NCBI GenBank assembly: GCA_035443945.1
Contig: DAOMNQ010000007.1
Location: 1-64,000 of the forward strand
DNA length: 64,000 nucleotides
Source of the DNA: CAADGN01 sp035443945
GTDB taxonomy: Bacteria > Planctomycetota > Phycisphaerae > Phycisphaerales > UBA1924
Reading direction: 5' to 3'
Positions 1 through 8,657 of this stretch are shown here, piece after piece; position 1 is the stretch's first letter, and each line of letters starts with the position of its first letter. A program made the position numbers and the translations under genes. A model generated the notes under the pieces. The model made no database searches. It was not told the origin of the DNA and saw only the letters and a program-made list of their open reading frames with translations.

Positions 1-215
1 AGGTCTGCCTCGCGCACCTCGTCGCCCACCTTCGGCGGCGCGGCTTCACGCTGCTCGACACCCAGGCCTGGAGCGACCACCTCGCCGGGTTCGGCTGCGT
101 CGAGATCGCCCGGGCCGAGTACCGCCGCCGCCTGCGCGCAGCCCTCGCCCTCTCGCCGACCTGGGGCCGCTTCGACCCGGATCGAACGCTCCCCACGCTC
201 ACGGCGAAGGCGTGA
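1..215 (+). CDS. aat: Leucyl/phenylalanyl-tRNA--protein transferase, 3' end (partial)
   Basis: The first 215 bases hold the last ~70 codons of a frame that enters from outside the window and stops at TGA 213-215. The peptide has the Aat C-terminal pattern: LVAHLRRRGFTLLDTQ, then a H-L-x2-FG-x-VEI-x-RAEY stretch. Aat transfers Leu or Phe from charged tRNA to proteins with N-terminal Arg/Lys, marking them for ClpS/ClpAP in the N-end rule pathway. The last bases overlap the end of the convergent gene on the other strand by 17 bp. Identification rests on the family-typical C-terminus only, because the catalytic N-terminal part is outside the window. Confidence 0.8.
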   Translation, partial: VCLAHLVAHLRRRGFTLLDTQAWSDHLAGFGCVEIARAEYRRRLRAALALSPTWGRFDPDRTLPTLTAKA

Positions 216-1038
216 ACCGCCACGGCTTGCCGCACTCCGGGCACACGGCCGCCCCCGGCGTTCCCGACATGTCGTACCCGCACCACTCGCACGCCCGATC
301 CTGCCGGAACGCCCGGCGGCGGGCCAGCAGCGGCAGGAGCGCGGCCGGGCCGGCCATGATGAGCGCGACCGACCCGACGCCGATCAGAGCGAACAGCGTC
401 CCCTCGCCGCAGTAGCAGCCCGTCTTGCGCCGGACCATCACATCCAGCGGGATCAACGCCACGAACTCGACGATGCTGCCGCGGAAGAGCGCCCGCGCCA
501 CACCCGCGATCACCGACTCGCTCGGCTTGTCGGTCACGTGCACGTACGCCACCAGCAGCGTCGTGCATCCCGCCCAACTGACGCCCAGCGCGGCGAGCAT
601 CACGACCAGCACGTACCCCGCGTCGATCGACGACGGCAGGTAGTGGACGATCACCGCGCCCACGCTCCCGACCGCCGCCGCGACGAATACGCCCAGCCCG
701 AGCGCCGCCACCGCGAGGCTGAGGTACACCGCGACGCCCCGGCTCCGTCGCGGCCTGTTGAACCGGAACGGCAGCACCAGCACGCTCTGCAGCACGGGCG
801 GGACGACCGCCAGGAGCACGCCGTGCACCAGGCCCGCCCCGCTCTCGAAAACGCCGAGCATGTCCGTCATGGTGGGCCACGCCCAGAGCGTCGGGGGCCT
901 CGAGCCGAGAGGCGTCGGAAGACTCGCGCCAATCGAAATGCTCTGCCCCCACATGAACGCGTGGAACCCGAGCAGCACGACCGCCTGCACAGTCCAGAAG
1001 ACGAGGAGCAGCGGCCATTTCCGCCGGGGCAGTCGCAT
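199..1038 (-). CDS. Polytopic membrane protein with C-terminal zinc ribbon
   Basis: This 279-residue protein has about five or six hydrophobic segments (first at residues ~9-30, others around 70-90, 103-130, 140-165, 180-200 and 210-240). It ends in a short cytosolic-type zinc ribbon, CEWCGYDMSG...CPECGKPW, with two CxxC knuckles. Planctomycete genomes carry many membrane proteins with this CxxCGYDxxG-CPECG tail, and their function is unknown. The ATG at 1038 follows directly on the hydrophobic N-terminus MRLPRRKWPLLLVFW. It is convergent with aat and overlaps it by 17 bp. No enzymatic motif is visible and no function is proposed. Confidence 0.75.
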   Translation of the reverse strand: MRLPRRKWPLLLVFWTVQAVVLLGFHAFMWGQSISIGASLPTPLGSRPPTLWAWPTMTDMLGVFESGAGLVHGVLLAVVPPVLQSVLVLPFRFNRPRRSRGVAVYLSLAVAALGLGVFVAAAVGSVGAVIVHYLPSSIDAGYVLVVMLAALGVSWAGCTTLLVAYVHVTDKPSESVIAGVARALFRGSIVEFVALIPLDVMVRRKTGCYCGEGTLFALIGVGSVALIMAGPAALLPLLARRRAFRQDRACEWCGYDMSGTPGAAVCPECGKPWRFTPSP

Positions 1039-1064
1039 CGGGCGCTCCGTGATCGGCGGGAGTC

Positions 1065-1199
1065 TAGAGCCTATCCCGAAACCCGAGATTCACCACAGAG
1101 GCACAGAGGGGACCGAGAAAACAACCAATGATTCCTGCCTCGGTGCTCTCTGTGCCTCTGTGGTGAGATCGGTTCTCCGAGGTTACGGGATAGCCTCTA
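1065..1199. repeat. Palindromic CACAGAG-type repeat, diverged copy 1
   Basis: About 135 bp flanked by imperfect terminal inverted repeats (TAGAGCCTATCCCG at the left, CGGGATAGCCTCTA at the right). Internal arms contain CACCACAGAGGCACAGAG and its near reverse complement CTCTGTGCCTCTGTGGTG. It has the same architecture as the copies at 4445 and 12909 but differs at many positions. It could fold into a long hairpin between the membrane protein and cdaA. Translated, it gives the HRGTEGTE phrase often seen as a spurious peptide. Confidence 0.85.
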
Positions 1200-1290
1200 C
1201 TTCGACTCGCCGCGCCGTCCCTCGCGGCACGCGACCCGCACCGATCCCGCCGGTGGTACACTCACGCGCCCGAGCGTAAGGAGTCCCGCC

Positions 1291-2187
1291 CTGTTCGCCC
1301 TGCCCCGGATCCAGGACCTGTGGGAGCGGCTCGCTTCCTACAACGCCGTCGCGGCCGCGTTCGAGTTGGCCGTTATCTGGGTCGTCGTCCTGCTCGTCGT
1401 GCGTTTCGTACAGGGCACCCGCGCCGCCGGCGTGATGAAGGGCATGCTGGTGCTGATCGTGGTCGCCACGCTTGTGGTGCACATGATCGGGGGCGGGCAG
1501 GCGTTCCCGCGGCTCTCCTTCCTCTACGAGCGGTTCCTCGCCATCGTCGCGATCGGCCTGGTCGTCATCTTCCAGCCCGAACTCCGCCGCGCCCTCATCC
1601 GGCTCGGGGAGGCCCCCTTCTTCCGCTCCTCGCCCGGCGAGATCGCGCAGGTGGTCGAGCCGATCGCCGAGGCCTGCGCCTACCTCTCCAAGGGCCGCTT
1701 CGGCGCGATCATCGTCCTCGAACGCCAGGTCGGCCTGGCCGCGCTCACCGAGGGCGGCACTCGGCTCGACGCCGCCCTCTCGGCGCGCCTGCTGCAGACC
1801 ATCTTCTTCCCCGGCACCGCGCTGCACGACCTCGCCGTGGTCATCCGCGGGCGCGTCATCCACGCCGCCAACGTCCAACTCCCCCTCGCCGACCCTGCGG
1901 ACATGCCGGACCCGACGCTCGGCTCGCGCCACCGGGCCGCGGTCGGTCTCTCGCGCGAGTGCGACGCCCTCGTCATCGTCGTGAGCGAGGAACGCGGCTC
2001 GATCCGCGTCTGCGAGCGCGGCCGCTTCACGCCGACGCTCACGCCCGACGAACTGCGCAACCACCTCAAGCAACGCCTCACGCGAATCCGGCAATCGGCG
2101 ACGGCCTCGCAGGAGCCGGAGCAGCCCGCGGAACCTGAATCCATGGCCGCGCAGGGTCAGTCAGGAGGCGCGAATGGCACCGACTGA
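1291..2187 (+). CDS. cdaA: Diadenylate cyclase CdaA-like (DisA_N domain)
   Basis: This membrane-bound cyclase family makes c-di-AMP from two ATP. The N-terminal part has three hydrophobic helices and the family phrase RFVQGTRAAGVMKGMLVL. The DAC domain follows, including FQPELRRAL and GSRHRAAVGLS, which supplies the RHR nucleotide-binding motif. The usual DGA active-site motif reads DLA (LHDLAVVIR, near base 1828): Asp is kept and Gly is replaced. No ATG or GTG fits the start. A CTG at 1291 has a good TAAGGAG seven bases upstream and restores the usual N-terminus. The TTG at 1366 would cut into the first helix. It overlaps the following ybbR gene by 14 bp, the usual cdaA-cdaR arrangement. Cyclase activity is likely but not certain given DLA. 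Confidence 0.88.
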   Translation: MFALPRIQDLWERLASYNAVAAAFELAVIWVVVLLVVRFVQGTRAAGVMKGMLVLIVVATLVVHMIGGGQAFPRLSFLYERFLAIVAIGLVVIFQPELRRALIRLGEAPFFRSSPGEIAQVVEPIAEACAYLSKGRFGAIIVLERQVGLAALTEGGTRLDAALSARLLQTIFFPGTALHDLAVVIRGRVIHAANVQLPLADPADMPDPTLGSRHRAAVGLSRECDALVIVVSEERGSIRVCERGRFTPTLTPDELRNHLKQRLTRIRQSATASQEPEQPAEPESMAAQGQSGGANGTD

Positions 2188-3265
2188 CCGCGCGACCGGC
2201 GAGCGGAAGACCCGCCTCGCGCGCGACCTCAAGATCTACGGCCTCGTGACCCTGGTCGCGATCCTCATCTGGGTCTTCGCGGAGGGCGAGAGCCTCCAGC
2301 GCCAGACCCGGCGAGTCGACCTCACGCTGCGGGGCGACGCCGCGCCGCCCCGCCTCGTCCGCGTGCAGTCCGGCGAGACCGACTGGCGCGGCCAGGTAAA
2401 CCTGTCGCTGGAAGGGACCACCGCCGCGCTGGCCGGCATCGACGACGAACTCCGCCGCGCCATCGCCATCGAGCCGGGCATGGAGGGCTTCCCGCCCGAC
2501 CCCGGCGAGCAGGTCGTCGACCTCCGCACCGTGCTCCCCGCCCACGAGGCGTGCCGCAACCGCGGCGTCACCATCGCACGCGTCGAGCCGCCCACCATCA
2601 CCGTCTATGTCTACGAACTGGTCGAGCGCACCGTGCCCGTGCGCGTCGAGGTCCCCGAGGGCGAGGCAGACGGCCAGCCCGTGCCCTCCGTCGAGACCGC
2701 CCGCGTCCGCCTCTCGCGCGAGGCCGACGCCGCCCTCTCCGGCGCCCCCACGCTCGTCGCCCGCCTCACCAGCGCAGACCTCGCCGCGCTCACCCCCGGG
2801 CGCGCCCAGCAGGTCCGCGGTGTGCCGCTCGTGCCCGGCCCGGCCCTCGTCGGCGTCGATCCGCTGCTCATCTCGCCGCAGCGCGTGGACGTGACCGTCA
2901 CGCTCCGTACGCGGACGGACTCGATCGTGCTGCCGAACGTGCCGGTGCACCTGCGCCTCGGCCCGCTCGAACAGGCCCGCTGGATCGTCGAGATTGCGCC
3001 GGAGGACCAGGCCCTGCGCGACGTCCGCGTCACCGGCCCCGCCGAGTTCATCGCCCAACTCCGCTCCGGCCAGCGCACGCTGATCGCGTTCGTCCCTCTC
3101 TCGTTCGAGGAACTCGAGCGGGCCATCCCCGCCAAGCAGGCCGAGTTCGCCGACCTCCCCACCACCGTCCGCTTCGAGGCCGGCGACCGCGAAGTGCGCC
3201 TCAACATCCGCGCACGCGACGAATCCACCGGCGACCGACAGAACACGGGCGGCCCGAACCCGTAG
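2174..3265 (+). CDS. cdaR: YbbR-like (CdaR) regulatory partner of CdaA
   Basis: This 363-residue protein has one N-terminal membrane helix (residues ~20-38, IYGLVTLVAILIWVFAEG) followed by an extracytoplasmic region of repeated beta-rich YbbR-type segments (VDLTLRGD, VRVTGPAEFI, VRLNIRARD and similar). In Firmicutes, CdaR binds CdaA through its membrane part and modulates c-di-AMP synthesis. The 14-bp overlap with cdaA implies translational coupling and supports the pairing. In many bacteria glmM comes next, but here the next gene is an FkbM methyltransferase. The family call is by domain architecture and position, since YbbR sequences are weakly conserved. Confidence 0.85.
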   Translation: MAPTDRATGERKTRLARDLKIYGLVTLVAILIWVFAEGESLQRQTRRVDLTLRGDAAPPRLVRVQSGETDWRGQVNLSLEGTTAALAGIDDELRRAIAIEPGMEGFPPDPGEQVVDLRTVLPAHEACRNRGVTIARVEPPTITVYVYELVERTVPVRVEVPEGEADGQPVPSVETARVRLSREADAALSGAPTLVARLTSADLAALTPGRAQQVRGVPLVPGPALVGVDPLLISPQRVDVTVTLRTRTDSIVLPNVPVHLRLGPLEQARWIVEIAPEDQALRDVRVTGPAEFIAQLRSGQRTLIAFVPLSFEELERAIPAKQAEFADLPTTVRFEAGDREVRLNIRARDESTGDRQNTGGPNP

Positions 3266-3301
3266 CCCCGTCGCCCGAGACAGCCTGATAGACTTGCGGC
3301 G

Positions 3302-4328
3302 ATGGCCGACCCAGCCATGCCGCCGAAGCGCGACCTGCTGCTGCCTCTGGCGCGGCTGTACGCGCACCTCGAACTGCCCCGCTACGGCTACTTCCTGCAC
3401 TTCTGCGGCATGAACTCGCAGGACGCCTGGCGCGACGCCCCGACGGTCGAGTGCCGCGAGCGTTTCTTCGGACACCGCATGAGGCTCGACCTCGCCGACT
3501 TCTTCCAGCGCATCGCCTGGTTCTTCGGCTGCTACGGCGAGTTGGACGTGCTCTCGGCGGTCTCGTGCGTCGTGCGCCCGGGCGACGAGTGCGTGGACGG
3601 CGGGGCCAACATCGGCCTCGTGACCCTCCACATGGCAGGGTGCGTCGGCCCCTCGGGACTCGGGGGGGGGGGGGGGCGTACACGCCTTCGAGCCGGGGCC
3701 GAAGCCGCTCGAGCGCCTCCGCTGGCACGTCGAGCGGAACCGCCTCGCGCACGTGGTCGTCCACGCCGAGGGGCTGTCGGACGAGCCGGCGACCCTCGAG
3801 TACAAGCGGCCCGGATTCGACAACCTCGCCAACGGCACGCTGGGCGCCGTGCCGGAGCGCTACGGCGAGGCCGTCTTCGACCGGGAGCGGGTCCGCGTCG
3901 TGCGCGGCGACGACGTGATCGACACGCGGAGCGACAGGCCTCTCTTCATCAAACTGGACGTCGAGGGCTTCGAGCACAAGGCGCTCTCGGGCTTCACGGA
4001 GGCCGTCGAATCGCGCTCGCCCGCCGTGCTCCTCGAAGTCAACGGCGAGATGCTGGGCGCAAACGGCTCCTCCCCCGAGGCCATCCACGACGAACTCGCG
4101 CGGCTGGGCTACGCCGCCTTCGCCCTCGACCGCTCCGGCTTCCGCCGCCGACACCGCCTCTTCCTGCACCGCCTGACCCGCACGCAGGTCGGTTACGAGA
4201 AGGACGTGCTCTGGCTGCGGCCGGGGACGGTTCACTGGACTCGCGCGGAGCCGCACATGCTCGACCCGGATCGGCACCGCTACTGGCGGCACGTGGAACT
4301 GGCGAGGCAGGGGATCGTCGTGCGTTGA
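3302..4328 (+). pseudogene. FkbM-family SAM methyltransferase, frameshifted at a 15-G tract
   Basis: The frame opens with ATG 3302 and reads through the SAM-binding motif VDGGANIGLVTLHMA. It then enters a run of 15 G (3662-3676) after which it becomes nonsense. The frame that follows continues the family exactly: VHAFEPGPKPLERL, then DRPLFIKLDVEGFEHKALSG, stopping at 4328. Restoring 14 or 17 G gives one ~340-residue FkbM methyltransferase, a family of O-methyltransferases acting on natural products and sugars. Related proteins go from GPSG almost directly to VxAFEP, so the G run itself looks expanded. It may be a decayed gene, a phase-variable gene or an assembly error. Confidence 0.8.
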
Positions 4329-4444
4329 ACGCCAAAGCGCAGAAAGGACCGGCGACGCGCTACCCAGAAGCGACAGTGTCATCGAGACGACAAGCGACCG
4401 GTCGAGAGGAGCATTCGCTGTTCTGCCCGGACAGCGCTGACAGC

Positions 4445-4578
4445 TAGAACCTATCCCATATCCTCAAGATTCAACTTCACCACAGAGACACAGAGATCAC
4501 AGAGGCGGAAAAACAAGCTCTTTCTCTCTGTGCCCTCTGTGTCTCTGTGGTGAATCATGGGTTTGGGGATAGGTTCTA
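4445..4578. repeat. 134-bp palindromic repeat, copy 2 (identical to copy 3 inverted)
   Basis: It begins TAGAACCTATCCC and ends GGGATAGGTTCTA, with internal arms CACCACAGAGACACAGAG and CTCTGTGTCTCTGTGGTG. Base by base it is the exact reverse complement of 12909-13042, with all 134 positions matching. The last three bases (CTA 4576-4578) are the TAG stop codon of the ATPase gene on the minus strand. There is no coding capacity for a transposase, so it behaves like a non-autonomous (MITE/REP-like) element. No clear target-site duplication is visible. Confidence 0.92.
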
Positions 4579-6324
4579 CTCTGTGCGCGGTTCAGCGAGA
4601 GAGGCCGTGTCCACGATGAGATCGAGGGCACGCGTGACTTCCGGGTCGAGTAGACGCGGCGGAACAAGACCCGCTAGCACATGGTAATCACGCTTGAGCA
4701 TCAAGTTCGGGAGCCTGAGCGCGCTGTAGAACTGGGCGAACACGCGGTCGAGGAACTGGTCGCTCGCTTTGACGTCGCGCCACCACTCGTCGGTTGGATC
4801 GGCCAAAGCCACAGGCGGCACGAACTGCTTGATGGCCTCCCGCATCGCCGCTACGCGGTTAGTGGCAAACTTCTCAGAGAACAACTCGCCCGGCGCATCA
4901 TCCTTTGCGGTTCGCTCGGCATACGCCAAGAGAGTCTCGGGCTGACAGAGGTAGTTCTCGATCTCTCTGCGCCGCCAGAAATGCCACCGCAGCGCGTCGT
5001 CTCCAGGGGCTTCGCGGTCCAGTCGATCCAGGATCGCGACGCCAACAAGAGTCGTCTTGGCCTCTCGCAGCCCGTAGAAGTGCGCAGTCGCCGAAGTCGG
5101 CTGATTCTGCACGTACCGTACAAACGGGCTATCAAGGCAACTCCTCGCGGGATGGCCGAGAGAGTCGGCCCACGCCTGCAGGATGGCAAGGTCCGTGGCG
5201 CCTTCCAGGTAGAGCACCCACCCGCGTTGCTCCGCCTGAGCGTACTGCTCGAATCCGATTTCCTTCAGCGATTTCAGCACCTGAGACCCGCGGTCGTCGA
5301 TCCGGTGCGGTCGCCCTACGAACTCCACGACGACATCTCGGTCCGCGGCCTCGTTGAGCAGAACCTCTGAGTGGCTCGCCGCAACGATCTGACAGTTGTG
5401 GCGCTGCGCGCTCGACGCGAGTTCGTGGTATATCTGGCGCTGTCGCAGCCACTCCAGATGCGCATCCGGTTCGTCGATCAAGAGTAGGCTGTTGGGGTTC
5501 GCGTAGATGTACGCCAGCAGAAGGAGCACCTGCTGGAGTCCGCGCCCGGCGCAGGACAGGTCAAGGCGCGCATTCCCCTCACGGTACGTCATCGTGATTT
5601 CGCCGCGGTCGGGGGAGTACTCCGGCGCGTCAAGGACGACACCAAACAAGGACTCCATCTGTTTCGTGAGGCTGTTCCAGGCGTCACCGCGAGCAGCGCT
5701 GTCGGGCTGTGGTTCGACGAGCCGGTAGCACAGGTTGCGGAGCACTTCGGCGGTCCGTCCCTCGCCCACCCGGACATTGATCGCGCCAGGATCAAGTCGC
5801 GTCTCGTGCGAAGCAAGGCCGGACATTGCGGGCATGAACGCGACCCGTACGGAAGCGACCTCTCCGGGCACGGCGAGCGCATCCTCGCTCTCATCCCCCA
5901 AACGCGCGGGCCTGCAGTAAATGGACTCCTCGTTGCCGTAGTAGAACTCAAAGCCGGATGTCCACTGGGAGTTGGCGCTCACGCCTTCGACCTCGATCGT
6001 GATGTACACCTTGCGAGTCTTTGCTTCCCCGTTCAAGCGTTCTGACGAGTGAGTGTGAAGCTGCCGCCAGAGCAGGTTGGCCACGGGTACAGGCAGTGAG
6101 ATCAGATCCTTGCGGTTGATCGTGACGCCCGGACGCTTCTCAGGGGTCTTCCCCCCGGACCGACGCTCGTTCCACTTGAGCACGCCATAATGCCACAGCG
6201 CAAGGGCCTGAAGTGCGGTTGTCTTCCCGGAGTCGTTGGGTCCGATGAACACAACCGGATTGCCCAGTTCGATGTCGACCGCATCGAAGCGCTTGAAGTT
6301 TCTGATTCGCATTCGAGTCAGCAT
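4576..6324 (-). CDS. OLD-family ATPase/nuclease-like protein (AAA + TOPRIM-like)
   Basis: This 582-residue protein shows an ABC/SMC-type ATPase: Walker A GPNDSGKTT (28-36), a signature-like SCAGRGLQQ (257-265), Walker B LLLIDEPDAHLE (280-291) and the switch ASHS (316-319). The C-terminal part starts LYLEGATDLAILQAW, with E374 and D378 where OLD proteins begin their TOPRIM nuclease domain. OLD proteins are DNA nucleases linked to phage interference. No UvrD-like (GajB) helicase or reverse transcriptase is adjacent, so this is a stand-alone (class 1-like) member. Base composition is visibly less GC-rich than its neighbours, and its stop codon is the end of a mobile repeat. Both suggest acquisition. 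It lies 15 bp downstream of rpoN on the same strand. Confidence 0.78.
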   Translation of the reverse strand: MLTRMRIRNFKRFDAVDIELGNPVVFIGPNDSGKTTALQALALWHYGVLKWNERRSGGKTPEKRPGVTINRKDLISLPVPVANLLWRQLHTHSSERLNGEAKTRKVYITIEVEGVSANSQWTSGFEFYYGNEESIYCRPARLGDESEDALAVPGEVASVRVAFMPAMSGLASHETRLDPGAINVRVGEGRTAEVLRNLCYRLVEPQPDSAARGDAWNSLTKQMESLFGVVLDAPEYSPDRGEITMTYREGNARLDLSCAGRGLQQVLLLLAYIYANPNSLLLIDEPDAHLEWLRQRQIYHELASSAQRHNCQIVAASHSEVLLNEAADRDVVVEFVGRPHRIDDRGSQVLKSLKEIGFEQYAQAEQRGWVLYLEGATDLAILQAWADSLGHPARSCLDSPFVRYVQNQPTSATAHFYGLREAKTTLVGVAILDRLDREAPGDDALRWHFWRRREIENYLCQPETLLAYAERTAKDDAPGELFSEKFATNRVAAMREAIKQFVPPVALADPTDEWWRDVKASDQFLDRVFAQFYSALRLPNLMLKRDYHVLAGLVPPRLLDPEVTRALDLIVDTASLAEPRTE

Positions 6325-6339
6325 TGTGGTCCTTCGCCC

Positions 6340-7869
6340 TCAGAACTGCCTTCGCAGCCGCGCGCTCTGGATGCCCAGTTGCGCGCGGTACTTCGCCACC
6401 GTGCGGCGCGCGATCTCGATGCCGCGCTCCTTCAGCCGGTCCACCAGCGCGTCGTCGGAGAGCGGGCTCGCCTTGTCCTCCGCGTCCACCACCTCGCGCA
6501 GCGCGGCCTTGATCGCGTCCCACGAGATCTCCTCGCCCGTCTCCGTCTCCGTGCCGCCCGTGAAGAACCGGCGCAGCGGCACCACGCCCCGCGGCGTCAT
6601 CACGTGCTTGTCCGCCACGGCGCGGCTGACGGTGGCGACGTGGATGCCGAGTTGCTCGGCCACCTGCGTCATCGGCAGCGGCCTGATCGCCTGCGGGCCG
6701 TAGTCGAAGAACTCTCGCTGGTGGTCCACCACCGCGTTCAGCACCCGCTGGAGCGTGCGGCGGCGCTGCTCGACCGCGTCGATCAGCCACTGCGCGTTGT
6801 TCAGGTTCGTCCGCAGGAACTCGCGGTCGCGCTTCGGCACGCCCCGGTCGCGGACCATCTCGGCGTACTCTTTGTTGATCCGCAGGTTCGGCAAGCGCGA
6901 ATCGTTCAGGTACGCGATGTAGCGGTCGTGCTCCTCGTCGTACTCCACGATCGCGTCCGGGATGATCGGCTCGGGCTGCTCGGCGACGAGGCGGCGCGCC
7001 GGCGCGAGGCTCAGGCGTCGCAGCAGTTCCAGGCCCGCCTTGATCTCGTCGATCGTCAGGCCGGCGCGCTCGGCGATCTTCGGCAGGCGGTTCTGCGTCA
7101 GGTCTTCGAGGTGATCCGAGACCAGCGTGCGCGCCACGCGCAGCGTCGCCGCGCGGTCCTCGTCCGAGTCCCACCCCTCGCCGTCCTCCATCGCGTCCAG
7201 CTGCAGCAGCAGGCACTCGCGCGCGTCGCGGGCGGCGATGCCGGGCGGCTCCAGGAACAACTGCACGGCCGTCAGGGCGCGCTCGAGGTCGCCCGCCCCT
7301 GCGCGTGCGCCGTCCGGCCCCGCGGGCGCGTTGGCCGCGATGGTCTCCAGCGGGGTGCGCAGGTAGCCGTCGTCGTCGAGGTAGCCGATGATGAGTTCGC
7401 CCGGGCGGCGAAGCGACTCTTCGACATCCGCCAGGTGCCACTGGTTCACCAACTGCTCCCCCAGCGAGGCCGCCCGCGCCGGGGCCGCGGCCATCGCGTC
7501 CATCTTCCCGTCACGCTCGCCGTCGAGGCGGCGCGACGGCGCACGCTCCGGTCGGTCACGCAACGGCCTGGCGGAGTACTCGTTCTCGGCGGCCTCGGGG
7601 TTGGCTCGCTCGTAGCGGTCCAGGCGGTCGAAGCCCTCCTCGGCGGCGCTCGCCTCTCCCGCGCCCTCGCCGCGCACCTCCGCGGCCGGCTCGGGTCGAT
7701 CCGCGCCCGGCTCGACCAGTTCCAGCGTCGCGTTCCCCGCCAGTTCCTGCTCGATGCGCTCCTCCAACTCGGTGAGCGGCATCTGCAGGATCTCCATCGA
7801 CTGGATCACCCGCGGCGCCAGCCTCATCTGCTGGCCGAGTCGCATGTGCTGGGAGGTTTCGAACCGCAT
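6340..7869 (-). CDS. rpoN: RNA polymerase sigma-54 factor
   Basis: 509 residues starting at ATG 7869 (MRFETSQHMRLGQQ). A TTG fifteen bases further upstream is less likely. Region I, the Gln/Leu-rich activator-responsive part (LAPRVIQSMEILQMP), is followed by an acidic linker, the core-binding region and the DNA-binding C-terminus with the RpoN box ARRTVAKYRAQLGI close to the end. Sigma-54 recognises -24/-12 promoters and needs AAA+ activators. No such activator is present in the window. The gene normally sits in housekeeping clusters. Here the OLD-type ATPase immediately downstream looks like an insertion. Confidence 0.97.
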   Translation of the reverse strand: MRFETSQHMRLGQQMRLAPRVIQSMEILQMPLTELEERIEQELAGNATLELVEPGADRPEPAAEVRGEGAGEASAAEEGFDRLDRYERANPEAAENEYSARPLRDRPERAPSRRLDGERDGKMDAMAAAPARAASLGEQLVNQWHLADVEESLRRPGELIIGYLDDDGYLRTPLETIAANAPAGPDGARAGAGDLERALTAVQLFLEPPGIAARDARECLLLQLDAMEDGEGWDSDEDRAATLRVARTLVSDHLEDLTQNRLPKIAERAGLTIDEIKAGLELLRRLSLAPARRLVAEQPEPIIPDAIVEYDEEHDRYIAYLNDSRLPNLRINKEYAEMVRDRGVPKRDREFLRTNLNNAQWLIDAVEQRRRTLQRVLNAVVDHQREFFDYGPQAIRPLPMTQVAEQLGIHVATVSRAVADKHVMTPRGVVPLRRFFTGGTETETGEEISWDAIKAALREVVDAEDKASPLSDDALVDRLKERGIEIARRTVAKYRAQLGIQSARLRRQF

Positions 7870-7931
7870 GCATGACCCGATCAATCACTTGCCCGAAGAC
7901 CACTCCGCCACTCTGCCACTCTGCCACTTCC

Positions 7932-8627
7932 TCACTCTACCTTCTGCCTCCCCAGGATGGCGTCCGCCAGCACCGCCTTGTTGGCGTACTCCAGTTGCGA
8001 CCCGCTCGGCAGGCCCCGCGCCAGGCGCGAGACCGCCACGCCGCGCTTGTGGAGTTCCTCGGCCAGAAAGAGCGCGGTCCCGTCGCCCTCCAGCGTCGGG
8101 TTCAGCCCGAGCACGACCTCGCGGATCGGCACGCCGCCGGGGTTCTTCGCCGGGTCATCGACGCGCGCCAGCAGGTCGCCCGCGGTCAGTTCCTCCGGCC
8201 CGACGCCGTCGAGCGGGCTGAGCCGGCCCATGAGCACGTGGTACAGCCCCTTGTACATCCCCGTCTGTTCGAGCGCGATCAGGTCCTTCGGCTGCTCGAC
8301 CACCAGCACCGTGGATCGATCGCGCGAGGGGTCGGCGCAGATGGCGCATGGGTCGCCCTCGGCGAAGTTCGAGCAGACCGAGCAGTGCCGAACCGTGCGC
8401 TTGACGTCGGCGATCGCCCGCGCGAGCGCCATCGCCGCGGCCTCGTCGCTCTTGAGCAGGTGGAACGCCAGCCGCTCCGCCGACCGCCGCCCGATTCCCG
8501 GCAGGTCCGCGAGCCGCTCGATGAGCCGATCGACGGCCTCCGGGTATGCGCGCGCCCGTGCCGCCGCGGGCACGGGCCGCCCCGCGCCCGCCCCGGCCCC
8601 CTCCCTGGCGCCCGAGCGATTCGTCAT
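7932..8627 (-). CDS. recR: Recombination protein RecR
   Basis: 231 residues from ATG 8627 (MTNRSGAREG) to the stop at 7932. It shows the full RecR order: a helix-hairpin-helix DLPGIGRRSAERLAFHLL, a C4 zinc finger (CSVCSNFAEGDPCAIC), a TOPRIM domain beginning VLVVEQPKDLIALEQTG and continuing YHVLMGRLSPLDGVGPEEL, and a Walker-like C-terminal segment. RecR works with RecO/RecF to load RecA on gapped DNA. The N-terminus has a 20-residue Gly/Ala/Arg-rich extension before the usual start of the fold. The usual partners dnaX and ybaB are not adjacent in the window. Confidence 0.96.
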   Translation of the reverse strand: MTNRSGAREGAGAGAGRPVPAAARARAYPEAVDRLIERLADLPGIGRRSAERLAFHLLKSDEAAAMALARAIADVKRTVRHCSVCSNFAEGDPCAICADPSRDRSTVLVVEQPKDLIALEQTGMYKGLYHVLMGRLSPLDGVGPEELTAGDLLARVDDPAKNPGGVPIREVVLGLNPTLEGDGTALFLAEELHKRGVAVSRLARGLPSGSQLEYANKAVLADAILGRQKVE

Positions 8628-8657
8628 GCGCACATGGTAGGGTCTACGATCCCCCCG

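Noticed and set aside
1064..1261. Small proteins containing HRGTEGTE or HRDTEGTE phrases
   Set aside because: They are translations of the palindromic repeats, not genes.
4576..6324. Gabija-type defence system
   Set aside because: No UvrD-like GajB helicase gene is adjacent. The neighbours are rpoN and a repeat.
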